Positions 1 to 7,620 of a DNA stretch of 12,452 nucleotides are shown one piece after another. Positions within the stretch are counted from its first letter, which is position 1, and every line of letters begins with the position of its first letter. The DNA lies in contig JBLIKP010000070.1 of NCBI GenBank assembly GCA_047635375.1, positions 1-12,452 of the forward strand, in the 5' to 3' direction. The notes beneath the pieces were generated by a model that was given only the letters and a program-made list of their open reading frames with translations, did no database searches and was not told where the DNA came from. The translations under genes and the position numbers were made by a program. The stretch comes from JBLIKP01 sp047635375 (GTDB lineage Bacteria > Bacteroidota > Bacteroidia > Sphingobacteriales > Sphingobacteriaceae).

Positions 1-20
1 GAAAGGTAGCCGCTTTTTTT
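1..20. terminator. Probable half of a bidirectional terminator cut by the window edge
   Basis: The first 20 bases read, on the plus strand, as a GC-containing arm (GAAAGGTAGCCGC) followed at once by seven T. That is the 3' half of an intrinsic terminator for plus-strand transcription. On the minus strand the same bases give an A-run, overlapping the stop codon of the M20 gene, followed by the 5' arm AGCGGCTACCTTTC. The matching arm would lie just outside the window, so the hairpin itself is inferred. If present, it would end the eleven-gene minus-strand run and possibly a convergent plus-strand gene. Confidence 0.4.
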
Positions 21-1158
21 ATGGATTGATTTCTTCGAGTATTCCTAGAAACATATTAATCCCAATCGGGATTATTGAATCGGGGAAATCGTAATCAGGA
101 TTATGCAATTGCGGGTGATTTATGCCACTACCCAATCCAAACATGCAGCAATTCGCTTTCGCCGAAAATTGCCCGAAATCTTCAGACCACCTAAACGGAG
201 TTTCCAATATGGAGATTTCAAAATTATTGGCTTTCGCCGATGCCTCCACAAAGTTGAACGCCGATTCCTCGTTTAAAGTAACGGCAAACTCTTCCACCCA
301 CTCAAATTTGGGGTAAAACTCATGTTTATTGGCTATTTCCGTTGATATAGTTTGGACCAAGCTTTTTAATTCAATGAGTTTTTCATTGGAAAAAGTTCGG
401 AGCGTGGCCATTACCACAGCTTCTCCGGGAGAGGTGCCAAATGCTTCTTTACCTAATTTCGCGTGAATGGGGGTTATTAACTGAAAATTTTCGGGGTCCT
501 CTGAATTTGGGAAATCCACTAATGCTTCCAATATTTTAGCCATACACATGGCTGGAGATTTCCCACTTGATGGGTGGGCAGCATGTGATGTTTTTCCTTC
601 TAAAAAAACTTTCACCCCAACTGAGGCTGCAGAAAAAACTTCTTTCTTCAACTGTATTTGGCCCAGAATACACCCTGGAAGGTTATGAAGGGCAAAAATA
701 TAATCAAAATGAAGGTCCTTCATTTTGGAATCTGCAAGCATGGCTTGTGAACCTGCACCAATTTCTTCTGCCGGCTGAAACAAAAACCATGTCTCACCGC
801 TTTCGGGCCTACTTTTAGACACTTCGCTGGCAAGACCTAGAACTATTGCCATATGACCATCATGTCCGCACAAATGCCCCTTTCCGTCGTTTTCAGAGCT
901 ATGCTCAAACGAGTTAATTTCACTTATGGGTAAAGCATCAAGCTCAGCCCTAAACGCCACCGACTTTCCCGTGTTTTTTCCGCGAAAGCAGGCCAAAATC
1001 CCTGTACCTCCAATTCCGGTGATAATTTCATCGGGATTGAGCGCAGTTAAAAATTCTTCAATCTTAAGTGCCGTGTTTTTTTCTTGAAAAGCTATTTCGG
1101 GGTGGGAATGAAGGGATTTTCTTAACGAAATAAGTTCGTTTTTTGAATCTAGACTCAT
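19..1158 (-). CDS. M20D-family metal-dependent amidohydrolase (N-acyl amino acid hydrolase-like)
   Basis: This 379-residue cytosolic enzyme, with no signal peptide, belongs to the M20D amidohydrolases (hippurate, IAA-amino acid and N-acetyl-diaminopimelate hydrolases), which cleave an acyl group from an amino acid. The family signatures are in order: RxxLHxxPE at 13-21, FRAELDALP at 69-77 (most members have RAD/RADMD here), CGHDGH at 97-102, QPAEE at 128-132, ALH at 156-158 and LHNPDYDF at 351-358. They supply the expected metal ligands C97, H99, E132, H158 and H352 and the catalytic E131. The dimerisation lid domain lies at about 175-285 and contains HAAHP. Length is at the short end of the family but complete. 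The ATG overlaps the racemase stop as ATGA, so translation is probably coupled. The exact substrate is unknown. The neighbouring racemase and acetyltransferase suggest an N-acyl amino acid, possibly of D-configuration (inference). Confidence 0.9.
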   Translation of the reverse strand: MSLDSKNELISLRKSLHSHPEIAFQEKNTALKIEEFLTALNPDEIITGIGGTGILACFRGKNTGKSVAFRAELDALPISEINSFEHSSENDGKGHLCGHDGHMAIVLGLASEVSKSRPESGETWFLFQPAEEIGAGSQAMLADSKMKDLHFDYIFALHNLPGCILGQIQLKKEVFSAASVGVKVFLEGKTSHAAHPSSGKSPAMCMAKILEALVDFPNSEDPENFQLITPIHAKLGKEAFGTSPGEAVVMATLRTFSNEKLIELKSLVQTISTEIANKHEFYPKFEWVEEFAVTLNEESAFNFVEASAKANNFEISILETPFRWSEDFGQFSAKANCCMFGLGSGINHPQLHNPDYDFPDSIIPIGINMFLGILEEINP

Positions 1159-2228
1159 TCTTCAACAAGCTTATTGATGTAGCTAGAATTTAAAAGTTTT
1201 AGCGCACCCATATAATCTAACTGGAAACGCATTAGGTCACCAACTTTTAAGTTGGCCTCATTGTCACCAAGGTCTATAACCATCATATCAGAACTAGCTC
1301 CCGCAAGATCCAAGTCGCCATATCTTGGCCTTAATTGATCCGTATCAATGTCCAACAATCCGACATCAATAATCGCACGATGAGTGGTCTTTCCATAAAG
1401 TTCTTCATCCATTTCAAAAGTATCTCCAGCAACATTTTTTCCAAGTTCGCCGCTAGGAAGCAAAGGTTTTTCTGATAGCTCTATAATCTCCGCGAAAAGC
1501 TCAAACACATCGTAGTGCATTCCTGGGAAAACTCCACCCGTAAATAAATCCTTACCAAAGAAAAGGGCTTCCCCGATTCTAAAATGGTTAATCCCCTTTG
1601 GGATTAATCTTCTATGAACAAGTGGTATGGTTACTGATGTCCCTCCAGAAACCCATGGGATTTTTACATTAAACTTAGCTTCAATAAGCTGCTTGTATAG
1701 TCCTAGCTGAATGAGTTTATCTTCACTAGGCATTACTCCATTTAGGCAATTAAGGTTTGCACCAATACCCACCACTTGGATATTTGGAAGTTCAAAAACC
1801 TCCTTATAAAACATAAGCAAGTCGTCTCCCATTACACCTTCCCGTAAATCTCCCATTTCAATCATAATAATGATTTTATGGGTTTTTTCTTGCTTTACTG
1901 CTTCGTCAGAAAGGCGTTTAATGGTATCGAATTCTGTGTTAAAGCTAACATCGGCATGTCTAACCACGTTAGGGATAATTCGTTTAGGTGGTGGCTTTAT
2001 GTAAATGGTTTGAATCTCTGGATTGAGCTGTTTTACTATTTTTAAATTACTCACCCTTGAGTCAAAAATTTCCGTTGGCCCAAGCGCAATAAGTTCTTTA
2101 AGGAATGTTTTGTTTCCGCATAGAATCTTACTTACTACTCCCCATTCAATGTTGTTCTCTTTGAATAGCTCGTCAAGAATCTTATAGTTATGTTGTAATT
2201 TTTCTCGGTATAATTTTATAAAGGCCAT
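1155..2228 (-). CDS. Alanine/ornithine racemase-family PLP-dependent enzyme
   Basis: This 357-residue protein resembles the YhfX/ornithine-racemase branch of fold-type III PLP enzymes (alanine racemase N-terminal TIM-barrel fold). That family interconverts L- and D-amino acids. Near the N-terminus, GVVSKILCG (30-38) places K34 where the PLP-binding lysine of alanine racemase lies. Further family-like blocks are the FDSRVSNL stretch, IEMGDLREG, GIGANLNCLNG and SGGTSVTIP, the last probably a phosphate-binding loop. A C-terminal beta domain follows. I chose the ATG at 2226-2228. The frame stays open upstream to a GTG at 2348, but that adds 40 residues with no racemase character and runs inside the preceding GNAT gene. 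The chosen start leaves a 19-base gap to GNAT, and the stop overlaps the next ATG. Ornithine is the best-known substrate of the family. Here the substrate is unproven. Confidence 0.86.
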   Translation of the reverse strand: MAFIKLYREKLQHNYKILDELFKENNIEWGVVSKILCGNKTFLKELIALGPTEIFDSRVSNLKIVKQLNPEIQTIYIKPPPKRIIPNVVRHADVSFNTEFDTIKRLSDEAVKQEKTHKIIIMIEMGDLREGVMGDDLLMFYKEVFELPNIQVVGIGANLNCLNGVMPSEDKLIQLGLYKQLIEAKFNVKIPWVSGGTSVTIPLVHRRLIPKGINHFRIGEALFFGKDLFTGGVFPGMHYDVFELFAEIIELSEKPLLPSGELGKNVAGDTFEMDEELYGKTTHRAIIDVGLLDIDTDQLRPRYGDLDLAGASSDMMVIDLGDNEANLKVGDLMRFQLDYMGALKLLNSSYINKLVEE

Positions 2229-2247
2229 AGGTAGGGTTGGGTAAGTA

Positions 2248-2682
2248 TTATCTATGCAAGCGCATTTCAAGGTATTTGGAGGTAAATCCAACCTTTTCGT
2301 ATAGGTGCTTTGCGGGATTGTCGGGTTCACAGTGCAATGCAATATCACCGTCCACTGTCTCTTCCACCAAATTCATTAAAGATTTACCTACACCTTTTCC
2401 ACGCGCATCGGCATGTACAGCGATGTAAACCAGAATGTTCTCAGGAATATATCCATCCATTCCCGTTTTGTTTACAATAACTGCCCCTAGGAGCTTGTCA
2501 TCCTCCTCAGCGGTTAAAACATATCCACCTGGCTTATTTTCCTTTCCAAGTGCATAATTCATGCACTTTTCAATGGCATGACGCTCATCACCAAATTGGT
2601 CAAGATGCTCAAAAAGAAAGTCTATTACATTTGAGGGCTTTAACCCCTCATGGTTTGAAGTTGAATAAGTCGTGTATTTCAT
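2248..2682 (-). CDS. GNAT-family N-acetyltransferase
   Basis: This is a 144-residue single-domain acetyltransferase that would transfer an acetyl group from acetyl-CoA to an amine. The acetyl-CoA pyrophosphate loop (motif A) is clear: RGKGVG at 94-99, after the beta-4 strand ILVYIAVH. Motif B is also present, with N122 and A124 followed by HLYEKVGF at 126-133, the usual GNAT C-terminal signature. The N-terminal 50 residues are less conserved and probably set acceptor specificity. It is the first gene of a tight trio with the racemase (19 bases downstream) and M20 hydrolase. The ATG at 2680-2682 follows an AT-rich leader without a Shine-Dalgarno site, as is common in Bacteroidota. The acceptor cannot be read from sequence. 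A small-molecule amino acid is suggested only by the neighbours. Confidence 0.88.
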   Translation of the reverse strand: MKYTTYSTSNHEGLKPSNVIDFLFEHLDQFGDERHAIEKCMNYALGKENKPGGYVLTAEEDDKLLGAVIVNKTGMDGYIPENILVYIAVHADARGKGVGKSLMNLVEETVDGDIALHCEPDNPAKHLYEKVGFTSKYLEMRLHR

Positions 2683-2837
2683 GAATTAATTTTGGATACT
2701 TATTTAAAGCAAACGATTCGATATTTTGTTTCGTTTTTTTTAAAATTACTCATTTTTTGCCGAAAAAAATTATTGTTTTTAAAATTCCAATATCATTTTG
2801 CCATACCGAGCCTATTCAATAGCGAGTTCCCTATATA
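2683..2837. other. AT-rich intergenic spacer between comM and the GNAT gene
   Basis: This is the longest gene-free stretch, 155 bases. From 2701 to 2800 only 20 of 100 bases are G or C. It should hold the 3' end of the comM transcript and any promoter for the GNAT-racemase-M20 trio. I find no exact TAnnTTTG on the minus strand; the nearest match, ATCGTTTG (2712-2719), lacks the leading TA. There is no convincing GC-rich terminator either. Confidence 0.6.
2738..2784. repeat. Symmetric AT-only interrupted dyad
   Basis: TTTTAAAA (2738-2745) and a second TTTTAAAA (2777-2784) flank ATTTTTT (2752-2758) and AAAAAAT (2764-2770). Both arm pairs share one centre at position 2761, with six-base unpaired blocks on each side and GCCGA in the loop. 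The outer blocks are also parts of an 11-base direct repeat, TTTTTAAAATT, at 2737-2747 and 2776-2786. The structure has no U-tract in the minus-strand sense, so it is a poor intrinsic terminator. It may be a protein-binding site or chance in very AT-rich DNA. Confidence 0.3.
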
Positions 2838-4376
2838 TTACAAACCCCAGCTTTCTCTATCAAGACTTCGGTATTGAATTGCTTCAGCAAGATGTTCGAT
2901 TTTAATTTCCTTGGCACCTGCCAAATCGGCTATGGTGCGGCTAACTTTTAATATCCTATCATAGGCACGGGCACTTAAGTCTAGTTTTTCCATCGCGGCT
3001 TTTAAAAGTGTTATTCCAGCTTGATTTATCACGCATTCTTTTCTTACCCTTGATGGGCTCATTTGAGCATTACACACAATTTCGGGCTCTGATTTAAATC
3101 GCTCTGTTTGAATATCGCGTGCTTTTATTACGCGTTCGCGGATACTTTCACTTTTCTCCCCTTCCTTTTTAGAGCTTAGCTCTTCAGTTTCTACCGGAGT
3201 TACTTCAACGTGAATATCAATACGATCTAAAAGGGGGCCGGATACTCTATTAAGATATTTTCGGACCGTGCCCGGCGGACAAACGCATTCCTTTCGAGGA
3301 TGGTTGAAAAATCCGCAAGGGCAAGGATTCATTGCCGTAACCATCATGAAGTTTGCTGGATACTCTACGCTATATGCTGACCGGGAAATGTTAATTTTCC
3401 TTTCCTCAAGAGGTTGACGAAGAACCTCCAGAACGGGTCGTTTAAATTCTGTAAGTTCATCAAGAAACAAAACTCCATTATGCGAAAGGCTAATTTCACC
3501 GGGCTGCGGACTACTTCCTCCGCCAACCATTGCTACATCACTAGAGGTGTGATGGGGAGACCTAAAAGGACGCGTTCTCACTAAACCTACATTATCGCCT
3601 AACTTTCCTGCCACCGAATGAATCTTAGTTGTTTCCAAGGCCTCTTGCAGTGTAAGCGGAGGTAAAATCCCAGGCATCCTTTTTGCCAGCATGGTTTTCC
3701 CTGCTCCTGGAGGGCCGATAAGAATTAGATTATGCCCGCCTGCAGCGGCTATTTCCAGGGCACGCTTAATATTTTCTTGACCTTTAACTTCAGAGAAATC
3801 ACTTACCCCAGTGTACATTCCATGGAAAAAAACGTCCCTTGTATCCATCACTTCAGGCTTAACCGTGGAAGTCCCGTTAAAAAATTCGATGACTTCATTT
3901 AGTCTGTTGAAGCCGTAGACTTCAAGATTATCGACTATGGAAGCCTCTTCGGCATTGGCCTTTGGAACAATTAATCCTTTAAAGCCGTCTTTCCGTGCTT
4001 GGATTGCGATAGGCAAGACACCACGGATAGGCCTTAACTCACCGTCTAAAGAAAGCTCACCCATAATGATGAATTCTTCCAATTTCTTTCCCTCCATTTG
4101 GTCAGATGCAGCAAGAATACCAAGCGCTATTGGGAGGTCATAATTTGAGCCAGTTTTTCGAATGTCGGCAGGAGCGAGGTTTACAATAGTTTTCATCCGC
4201 GGCATGCGGCAATTAATGTTCTTTAATGCGCTTTCGATTCGAAAAGAGCCTTCACGAACTGCATTATCTGGTAAACCGACCATGTAAAAGTCAGTACCGG
4301 TATCCATATTAACTTCAATGGTTATTTTGAGCGCATCCACTCCGTGGACGGCACTTCCGTAAGTTTTGATGAGCAT
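2838..4376 (-). CDS. comM: YifB/ComM-family Mg-chelatase-like AAA+ ATPase
   Basis: This 512-residue protein has the full ComM/YifB architecture. An N-terminal Lon-protease-like domain (about 1-170, with NYDLPIALG at 78-86) is followed by a Mg-chelatase ChlI-type AAA+ core. Walker A is GPPGAGKT at 221-228 and Walker B is GVLFLDEL at 301-308. A four-cysteine cluster, C352, C354, C364 and C366, lies in the NPCPCG...CVCPPG segment. LLDRIDIHVE (382-391) carries the probable arginine finger R385, and the C-terminal sensor-2 helix bundle includes SARAYDRILKVSRT (468-481). In Vibrio and related bacteria, ComM is a hexameric helicase that drives branch migration of transforming DNA. In Bacteroidota this role is assumed by homology. 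It is separated by 102 bases from gmhA and by 155 bases from GNAT, so it may be transcribed on its own. Confidence 0.94.
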   Translation of the reverse strand: MLIKTYGSAVHGVDALKITIEVNMDTGTDFYMVGLPDNAVREGSFRIESALKNINCRMPRMKTIVNLAPADIRKTGSNYDLPIALGILAASDQMEGKKLEEFIIMGELSLDGELRPIRGVLPIAIQARKDGFKGLIVPKANAEEASIVDNLEVYGFNRLNEVIEFFNGTSTVKPEVMDTRDVFFHGMYTGVSDFSEVKGQENIKRALEIAAAGGHNLILIGPPGAGKTMLAKRMPGILPPLTLQEALETTKIHSVAGKLGDNVGLVRTRPFRSPHHTSSDVAMVGGGSSPQPGEISLSHNGVLFLDELTEFKRPVLEVLRQPLEERKINISRSAYSVEYPANFMMVTAMNPCPCGFFNHPRKECVCPPGTVRKYLNRVSGPLLDRIDIHVEVTPVETEELSSKKEGEKSESIRERVIKARDIQTERFKSEPEIVCNAQMSPSRVRKECVINQAGITLLKAAMEKLDLSARAYDRILKVSRTIADLAGAKEIKIEHLAEAIQYRSLDRESWGL

Positions 4377-4478
4377 AATTTTTCAGGTTTAAGTAATGTT
4401 AATTTAACCATTTAACACTAAAAAAGAAAGTCATCGATAAATAATCACTTAAACAATAAGAGAAAAGCCACTAGTAAA
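4377..4478. other. Intergenic spacer upstream of comM
   Basis: These 102 AT-rich bases lie between the gmhA stop and the comM start. Room for a comM promoter exists, but no TAnnTTTG element is found on the minus strand. No hairpin with a U-tract is seen. Confidence 0.5.
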
Positions 4479-5057
4479 TTAGGCCATGCCTTGCTCAATG
4501 CAATGGATAAGGCAGTGGATTACTTTAATGTGAATTTCTTGGGCTCTATCGGCGTATTGCGAATAAGGGGCGCGGATTTCTACGTGAGCAAGATTTGCTA
4601 ACTCTCCTCCATTTTTTCCGGTAAGAACTACCGTCTTCATTTTAAGGTTTTTCGCCTCAAAGGCGGCATTAATGATGTTTTTAGAGTTCCCACTTGTACT
4701 AATTCCCAAAAGAATATCGCCCTCTTTCCCAAGTGCTGATAACTGGCGAGAAAATATTTGGTGAAAACCTCTATCGTTGCCTACGCACGTAATGTAGCTG
4801 GGGTCGCTTAGGGCAAGTGCTGCATAACCCTTGCGGTCTTCGCGAAAATAACCAGTAAGTTCTTCTGCAAAATGCATGGCATCACTCATGGATCCACCAT
4901 TTCCGCAGGAAATAATTTTCCCACCGTTCTTTAAACACTCAATCATTAGCTGCGCCGCATCATTAATCTTGTCAATGTTGTCAGAATTGGCAACAAATTG
5001 CTCAAGTACGGTTGTGGCTTCGTTTAGATTGTTTTGAATTAAAGAATGGTGGGCCAT
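4479..5057 (-). CDS. gmhA: Sedoheptulose-7-phosphate isomerase (phosphoheptose isomerase)
   Basis: This cytosolic 192-residue SIS-domain enzyme converts sedoheptulose 7-phosphate to D-glycero-D-manno-heptose 7-phosphate, the first step of ADP-heptose synthesis for lipopolysaccharide core or other glycans. The length equals that of E. coli GmhA and key residues align with an offset of one. H62 and E66 lie in AMHFAEELTGYF, and Q173 and H181 in RAQEIHIKVIH, matching the E. coli metal and catalytic residues H61, E65, Q172 and H180. The sugar-phosphate loops are visible as SCGNGGSMSDA (50-60) and ISTSGNSKN (119-127). It starts 6 bases after the dsbD stop and is very probably cotranscribed with it. 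No other heptose pathway gene (hldE, gmhB) lies in the window. Confidence 0.95.
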   Translation of the reverse strand: MAHHSLIQNNLNEATTVLEQFVANSDNIDKINDAAQLMIECLKNGGKIISCGNGGSMSDAMHFAEELTGYFREDRKGYAALALSDPSYITCVGNDRGFHQIFSRQLSALGKEGDILLGISTSGNSKNIINAAFEAKNLKMKTVVLTGKNGGELANLAHVEIRAPYSQYADRAQEIHIKVIHCLIHCIEQGMA

Positions 5058-5063
5058 TATTTA

Positions 5064-7067
5064 TTATTTGTTTTTAAATGCGGTTTTTCCAGCGTCTAAG
5101 AACTTAACATATTTGCTTACGTCCAAATCAAAAGCTGTTGGAGGAACTAAAAGTTGTTCCTCGTGGTCCAAAAGTACGTAGTATGGTTGGGAATTCGCAC
5201 CAAAAGTTGAAGCTTGAAAATCGCTCCATTTATTCCCGATGGTTCTAATCTTTTTCCCACTATATTCTGAAACGTATTGGTCATCTTCTGCAAGCATTGT
5301 TTTATCATCCACGTAAAGTGAAATCAAAACGTAATCCTTTGACAATCTATCCAACACAGGACCTTCACCCCAAACCGAAGCTTCCATTTTACGGCAGTTA
5401 ACACAGCTATGTCCGGTAAAGTCAATCATAATTGGCTTACCCACTTCTTTCGCATAAGCAACACCTTGATCATAATCGAAGAAACAATCTAGGTTATGAG
5501 GGCAATGGAATAGTCCACTATATTTTTTATCTATCCCTGAACTTTCATGAGAAACACCATTACTTAAAGAGCGCGTATGTAAGTCAAAATCTTGAGTCGG
5601 AGTTGGTGGAAGGAAGCCACTAATTGCTTTTAAAGGCGCACCCCATAATCCTGGAATCATATAGACTACGAATGCAAAAGTAATAATCGAAAGCATCAAC
5701 CTAGGTATTGAAACAAACGGCACTGGACTATCGTGGGAGAACTTAAGTTTTCCTAAAAGGTAGAAACCCATTAAAGCAAAAATCACAATCCACAATACTA
5801 AGAAAACCTCACGGTCAAGGAAGTTCCAGTGATAAGCAAGGTCTACCACAGATAAGAATTTTAGTGCCAGGGCTAATTCTAAGAATCCTAAAACAATTTT
5901 TACCGAATTTAACCAACCACCTGATTTAGGCATTGCATTCATCCATTTTGGGAATATTGCGAATAAGGTAAAAGGTATCGCTAAAGCCGTAGAGAAGCCA
6001 AGCATTCCTACAAGAGGACCGGCAGACAACCCGCTAACTGCGGTTTCAACAAGTAGTGTTCCAATAATTGGTCCTGTACAAGAGAAAGAAACTAAAACAA
6101 GAGTAAAGGCCATGAAGAAAATTCCCGCAAGGCCTGACTTGTCAGATTTCTTATCCATGTTGTTAACGAATGAACTCGGAAGAGTTAATTCAAAAGCACC
6201 TAAGAATGAGATTGCAAAAACTACTAGAATAAGGAAAAAGATAAAATTAAAGATCCCGTTACTTGCCAAAGCGTTTAATGCATCAGAACCAAATGACAAT
6301 GTAATTATTGATCCAAGAGCTACATAAATTACGATGATGCTTACACCGTATAAAATTGCTTTCCAAATTCCAGCGCCTGGTTTTTCGCTACTTTTTGTAA
6401 AATAACTAACCGTTAAAGGAATCATTGGAAAAATACACGGCATGATTAATGCAAGAAAACCGCCAAAGAATCCTGCTAGGAATATACCAAAGATGCTTCT
6501 AGAGGCACTTCCGGTTTTTACTTCTCCAGCAGTTATTACAGCATTATTTTCCTCGGGCATATCTTCAGATGATTCATCTGCAATTACTGCCTCTGCAGCT
6601 TCACCAGCTGCAGCAGGAACGGTTACCGAAAACTCAATCCATTCTGGAGGAAGACATTTGGTGTCATTACAAGTCATAAATTCCAACTCACCATCAATCT
6701 TTACAGATCCTGAGGTGTTGGTTTTTACCTTTTGGACAAACTTGGCTTTTTCTGAAAACCAGCTGATCTCCATTTCGAATATTGGATCGAAAAATGGTTT
6801 TGCCGATGGCACCTCTACAACTTTACCTATTGTAGAGTAGTTTTTATTTTCTTTAAAATTAAAGCTTGTAGGGACAGGGCCACCTTCGTTAATAAATTGG
6901 GAGTATAGGTGCCATCCTTTTTCAATGGTACATTCAACTACAATTTCAGCCTCTGTGGGAGAAATTCTATTTGCACTATAAGTCCATTCAATTGGAGTTT
7001 CGATTTGCGCGTTCACAGACGACACAAAAAGCAAGATTACTGAGGCAATAGAGAATATTCTTTTCAT
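5064..7067 (-). CDS. dsbD: Thiol:disulfide interchange protein DsbD
   Basis: This 667-residue inner-membrane protein carries electrons from cytosolic thioredoxin to periplasmic disulfides. It has a signal peptide (about 1-20, ending VNA). Next is an N-terminal immunoglobulin-like DsbD domain (about 25-150) with the cysteine pair C133 and C138, spaced one residue closer than in E. coli nDsbD. A linker rich in Ala and Glu leads to a CcdA-like membrane domain (about 190-475) with the conserved C211 in MPCIFPMIP and C330 in FSCTGP. The C-terminal thioredoxin-like domain has the active site C555-V-N-C558. A further pair, C522 and C528 (HCPHNLDCFF), sits just before that domain and has no E. coli counterpart. 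I recall this as common in Bacteroidota DsbD proteins. The ATG follows the VOC stop by 51 bases; gmhA follows by 6. Cytochrome c maturation or protein-disulfide reduction are the likely roles. Confidence 0.93.
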   Translation of the reverse strand: MKRIFSIASVILLFVSSVNAQIETPIEWTYSANRISPTEAEIVVECTIEKGWHLYSQFINEGGPVPTSFNFKENKNYSTIGKVVEVPSAKPFFDPIFEMEISWFSEKAKFVQKVKTNTSGSVKIDGELEFMTCNDTKCLPPEWIEFSVTVPAAAGEAAEAVIADESSEDMPEENNAVITAGEVKTGSASRSIFGIFLAGFFGGFLALIMPCIFPMIPLTVSYFTKSSEKPGAGIWKAILYGVSIIVIYVALGSIITLSFGSDALNALASNGIFNFIFFLILVVFAISFLGAFELTLPSSFVNNMDKKSDKSGLAGIFFMAFTLVLVSFSCTGPIIGTLLVETAVSGLSAGPLVGMLGFSTALAIPFTLFAIFPKWMNAMPKSGGWLNSVKIVLGFLELALALKFLSVVDLAYHWNFLDREVFLVLWIVIFALMGFYLLGKLKFSHDSPVPFVSIPRLMLSIITFAFVVYMIPGLWGAPLKAISGFLPPTPTQDFDLHTRSLSNGVSHESSGIDKKYSGLFHCPHNLDCFFDYDQGVAYAKEVGKPIMIDFTGHSCVNCRKMEASVWGEGPVLDRLSKDYVLISLYVDDKTMLAEDDQYVSEYSGKKIRTIGNKWSDFQASTFGANSQPYYVLLDHEEQLLVPPTAFDLDVSKYVKFLDAGKTAFKNK

Positions 7068-7118
7068 TTCAAGGTTTTAAAACGCTAAAATAGAAAATAA
7101 ATTAGTTTTGAAGCGACT

Positions 7119-7613
7119 TTAAGAGTCAAGTTCGGACAATAAATCTTGGACATCAAGAGCCTTTGTAAACATCTCCAAAGAGCCATCAGAGCTTTTAGGC
7201 CATTCATCCAATGGTTTATCCCAATAAAGCTCTACTCCATTTCCATCAGGATCACTTAAATATATTGCCTCCGAAACCCCATGATCGCTAGCCCCGTCCA
7301 CCTTATAGCCGCTTTCCCAAATTCTATTTAAAATTTTGGCTAAATCTTTTCTTGTGGGGTATAAGAATGCGGTATGGAACAACCCTGTTGAATTTGCATT
7401 GGGTCTTGAACCGTTTTTTGAAAACCACGTATTCAACCCAATATGATGGTGGTAATCGCCGGCCGCCAAAAAAGCAGCATCATTCCCAATCCTTGACTTC
7501 AAATCAAAACCCAGGAGTTCACAGTAAAACCCTAAGGCTGTTTCCAAATCACTTACTTTAAGGTGGACATGACCGACAGAAGTCCCATTTGGGGCAGAAT
7601 ATTTTTCAGACAT
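7119..7613 (-). CDS. VOC-family protein, CatE/glyoxalase-like, single module
   Basis: This 164-residue cytosolic protein has a vicinal-oxygen-chelate fold (two beta-alpha-beta-beta-beta repeats). The first repeat begins GHVHLKVSDLETALGFY (14-30) and is followed by HHHIGLNTW (55-63). The second begins GLFHTAFLYPTR (77-88) and contains ASDHGVSEAIYLSDPDGNG (108-126) with VELYWD (127-132). Probable metal ligands are H15 or H17, H80 and E128, so the metal site appears intact. The DHGVSEAIY block is typical of CatE-type catechol-2,3-dioxygenase-like proteins. Those are usually about 280 residues with two modules, while this one has a single module plus a short C-terminal helix. Family members include dioxygenases, glyoxalases and resistance proteins, so the substrate is open. 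It lies between DUF5686 (66 bases upstream) and dsbD (51 bases downstream). Confidence 0.85.
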   Translation of the reverse strand: MSEKYSAPNGTSVGHVHLKVSDLETALGFYCELLGFDLKSRIGNDAAFLAAGDYHHHIGLNTWFSKNGSRPNANSTGLFHTAFLYPTRKDLAKILNRIWESGYKVDGASDHGVSEAIYLSDPDGNGVELYWDKPLDEWPKSSDGSLEMFTKALDVQDLLSELDS

Positions 7614-7620
7614 AGCTTAT

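Noticed and set aside
2229..2348. 40-residue N-terminal extension of the racemase from a GTG start
   Set aside because: It lies within the GNAT coding region in another frame and has no racemase-like residues; the ATG at 2228 gives the expected N-terminus.
2687..2694. Plus-strand TAATTTTG matching the Bacteroidota -7 consensus, with a TTG 23 bases upstream
   Set aside because: No credible plus-strand gene follows, and the motif is likely by chance in AT-rich sequence. It could only make an antisense transcript.
2692..2877. Small plus-strand frame in the comM-GNAT spacer
   Set aside because: It starts with TTG, runs through AT-rich noncoding DNA giving a Phe/Leu-rich low-complexity peptide, and ends inside the comM 3' end.
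6442..6840. Plus-strand open frame of 132 codons inside dsbD
   Set aside because: It is antisense to a well-conserved gene, has no recognisable domain, and its composition mirrors the codons of the dsbD linker and N-domain.
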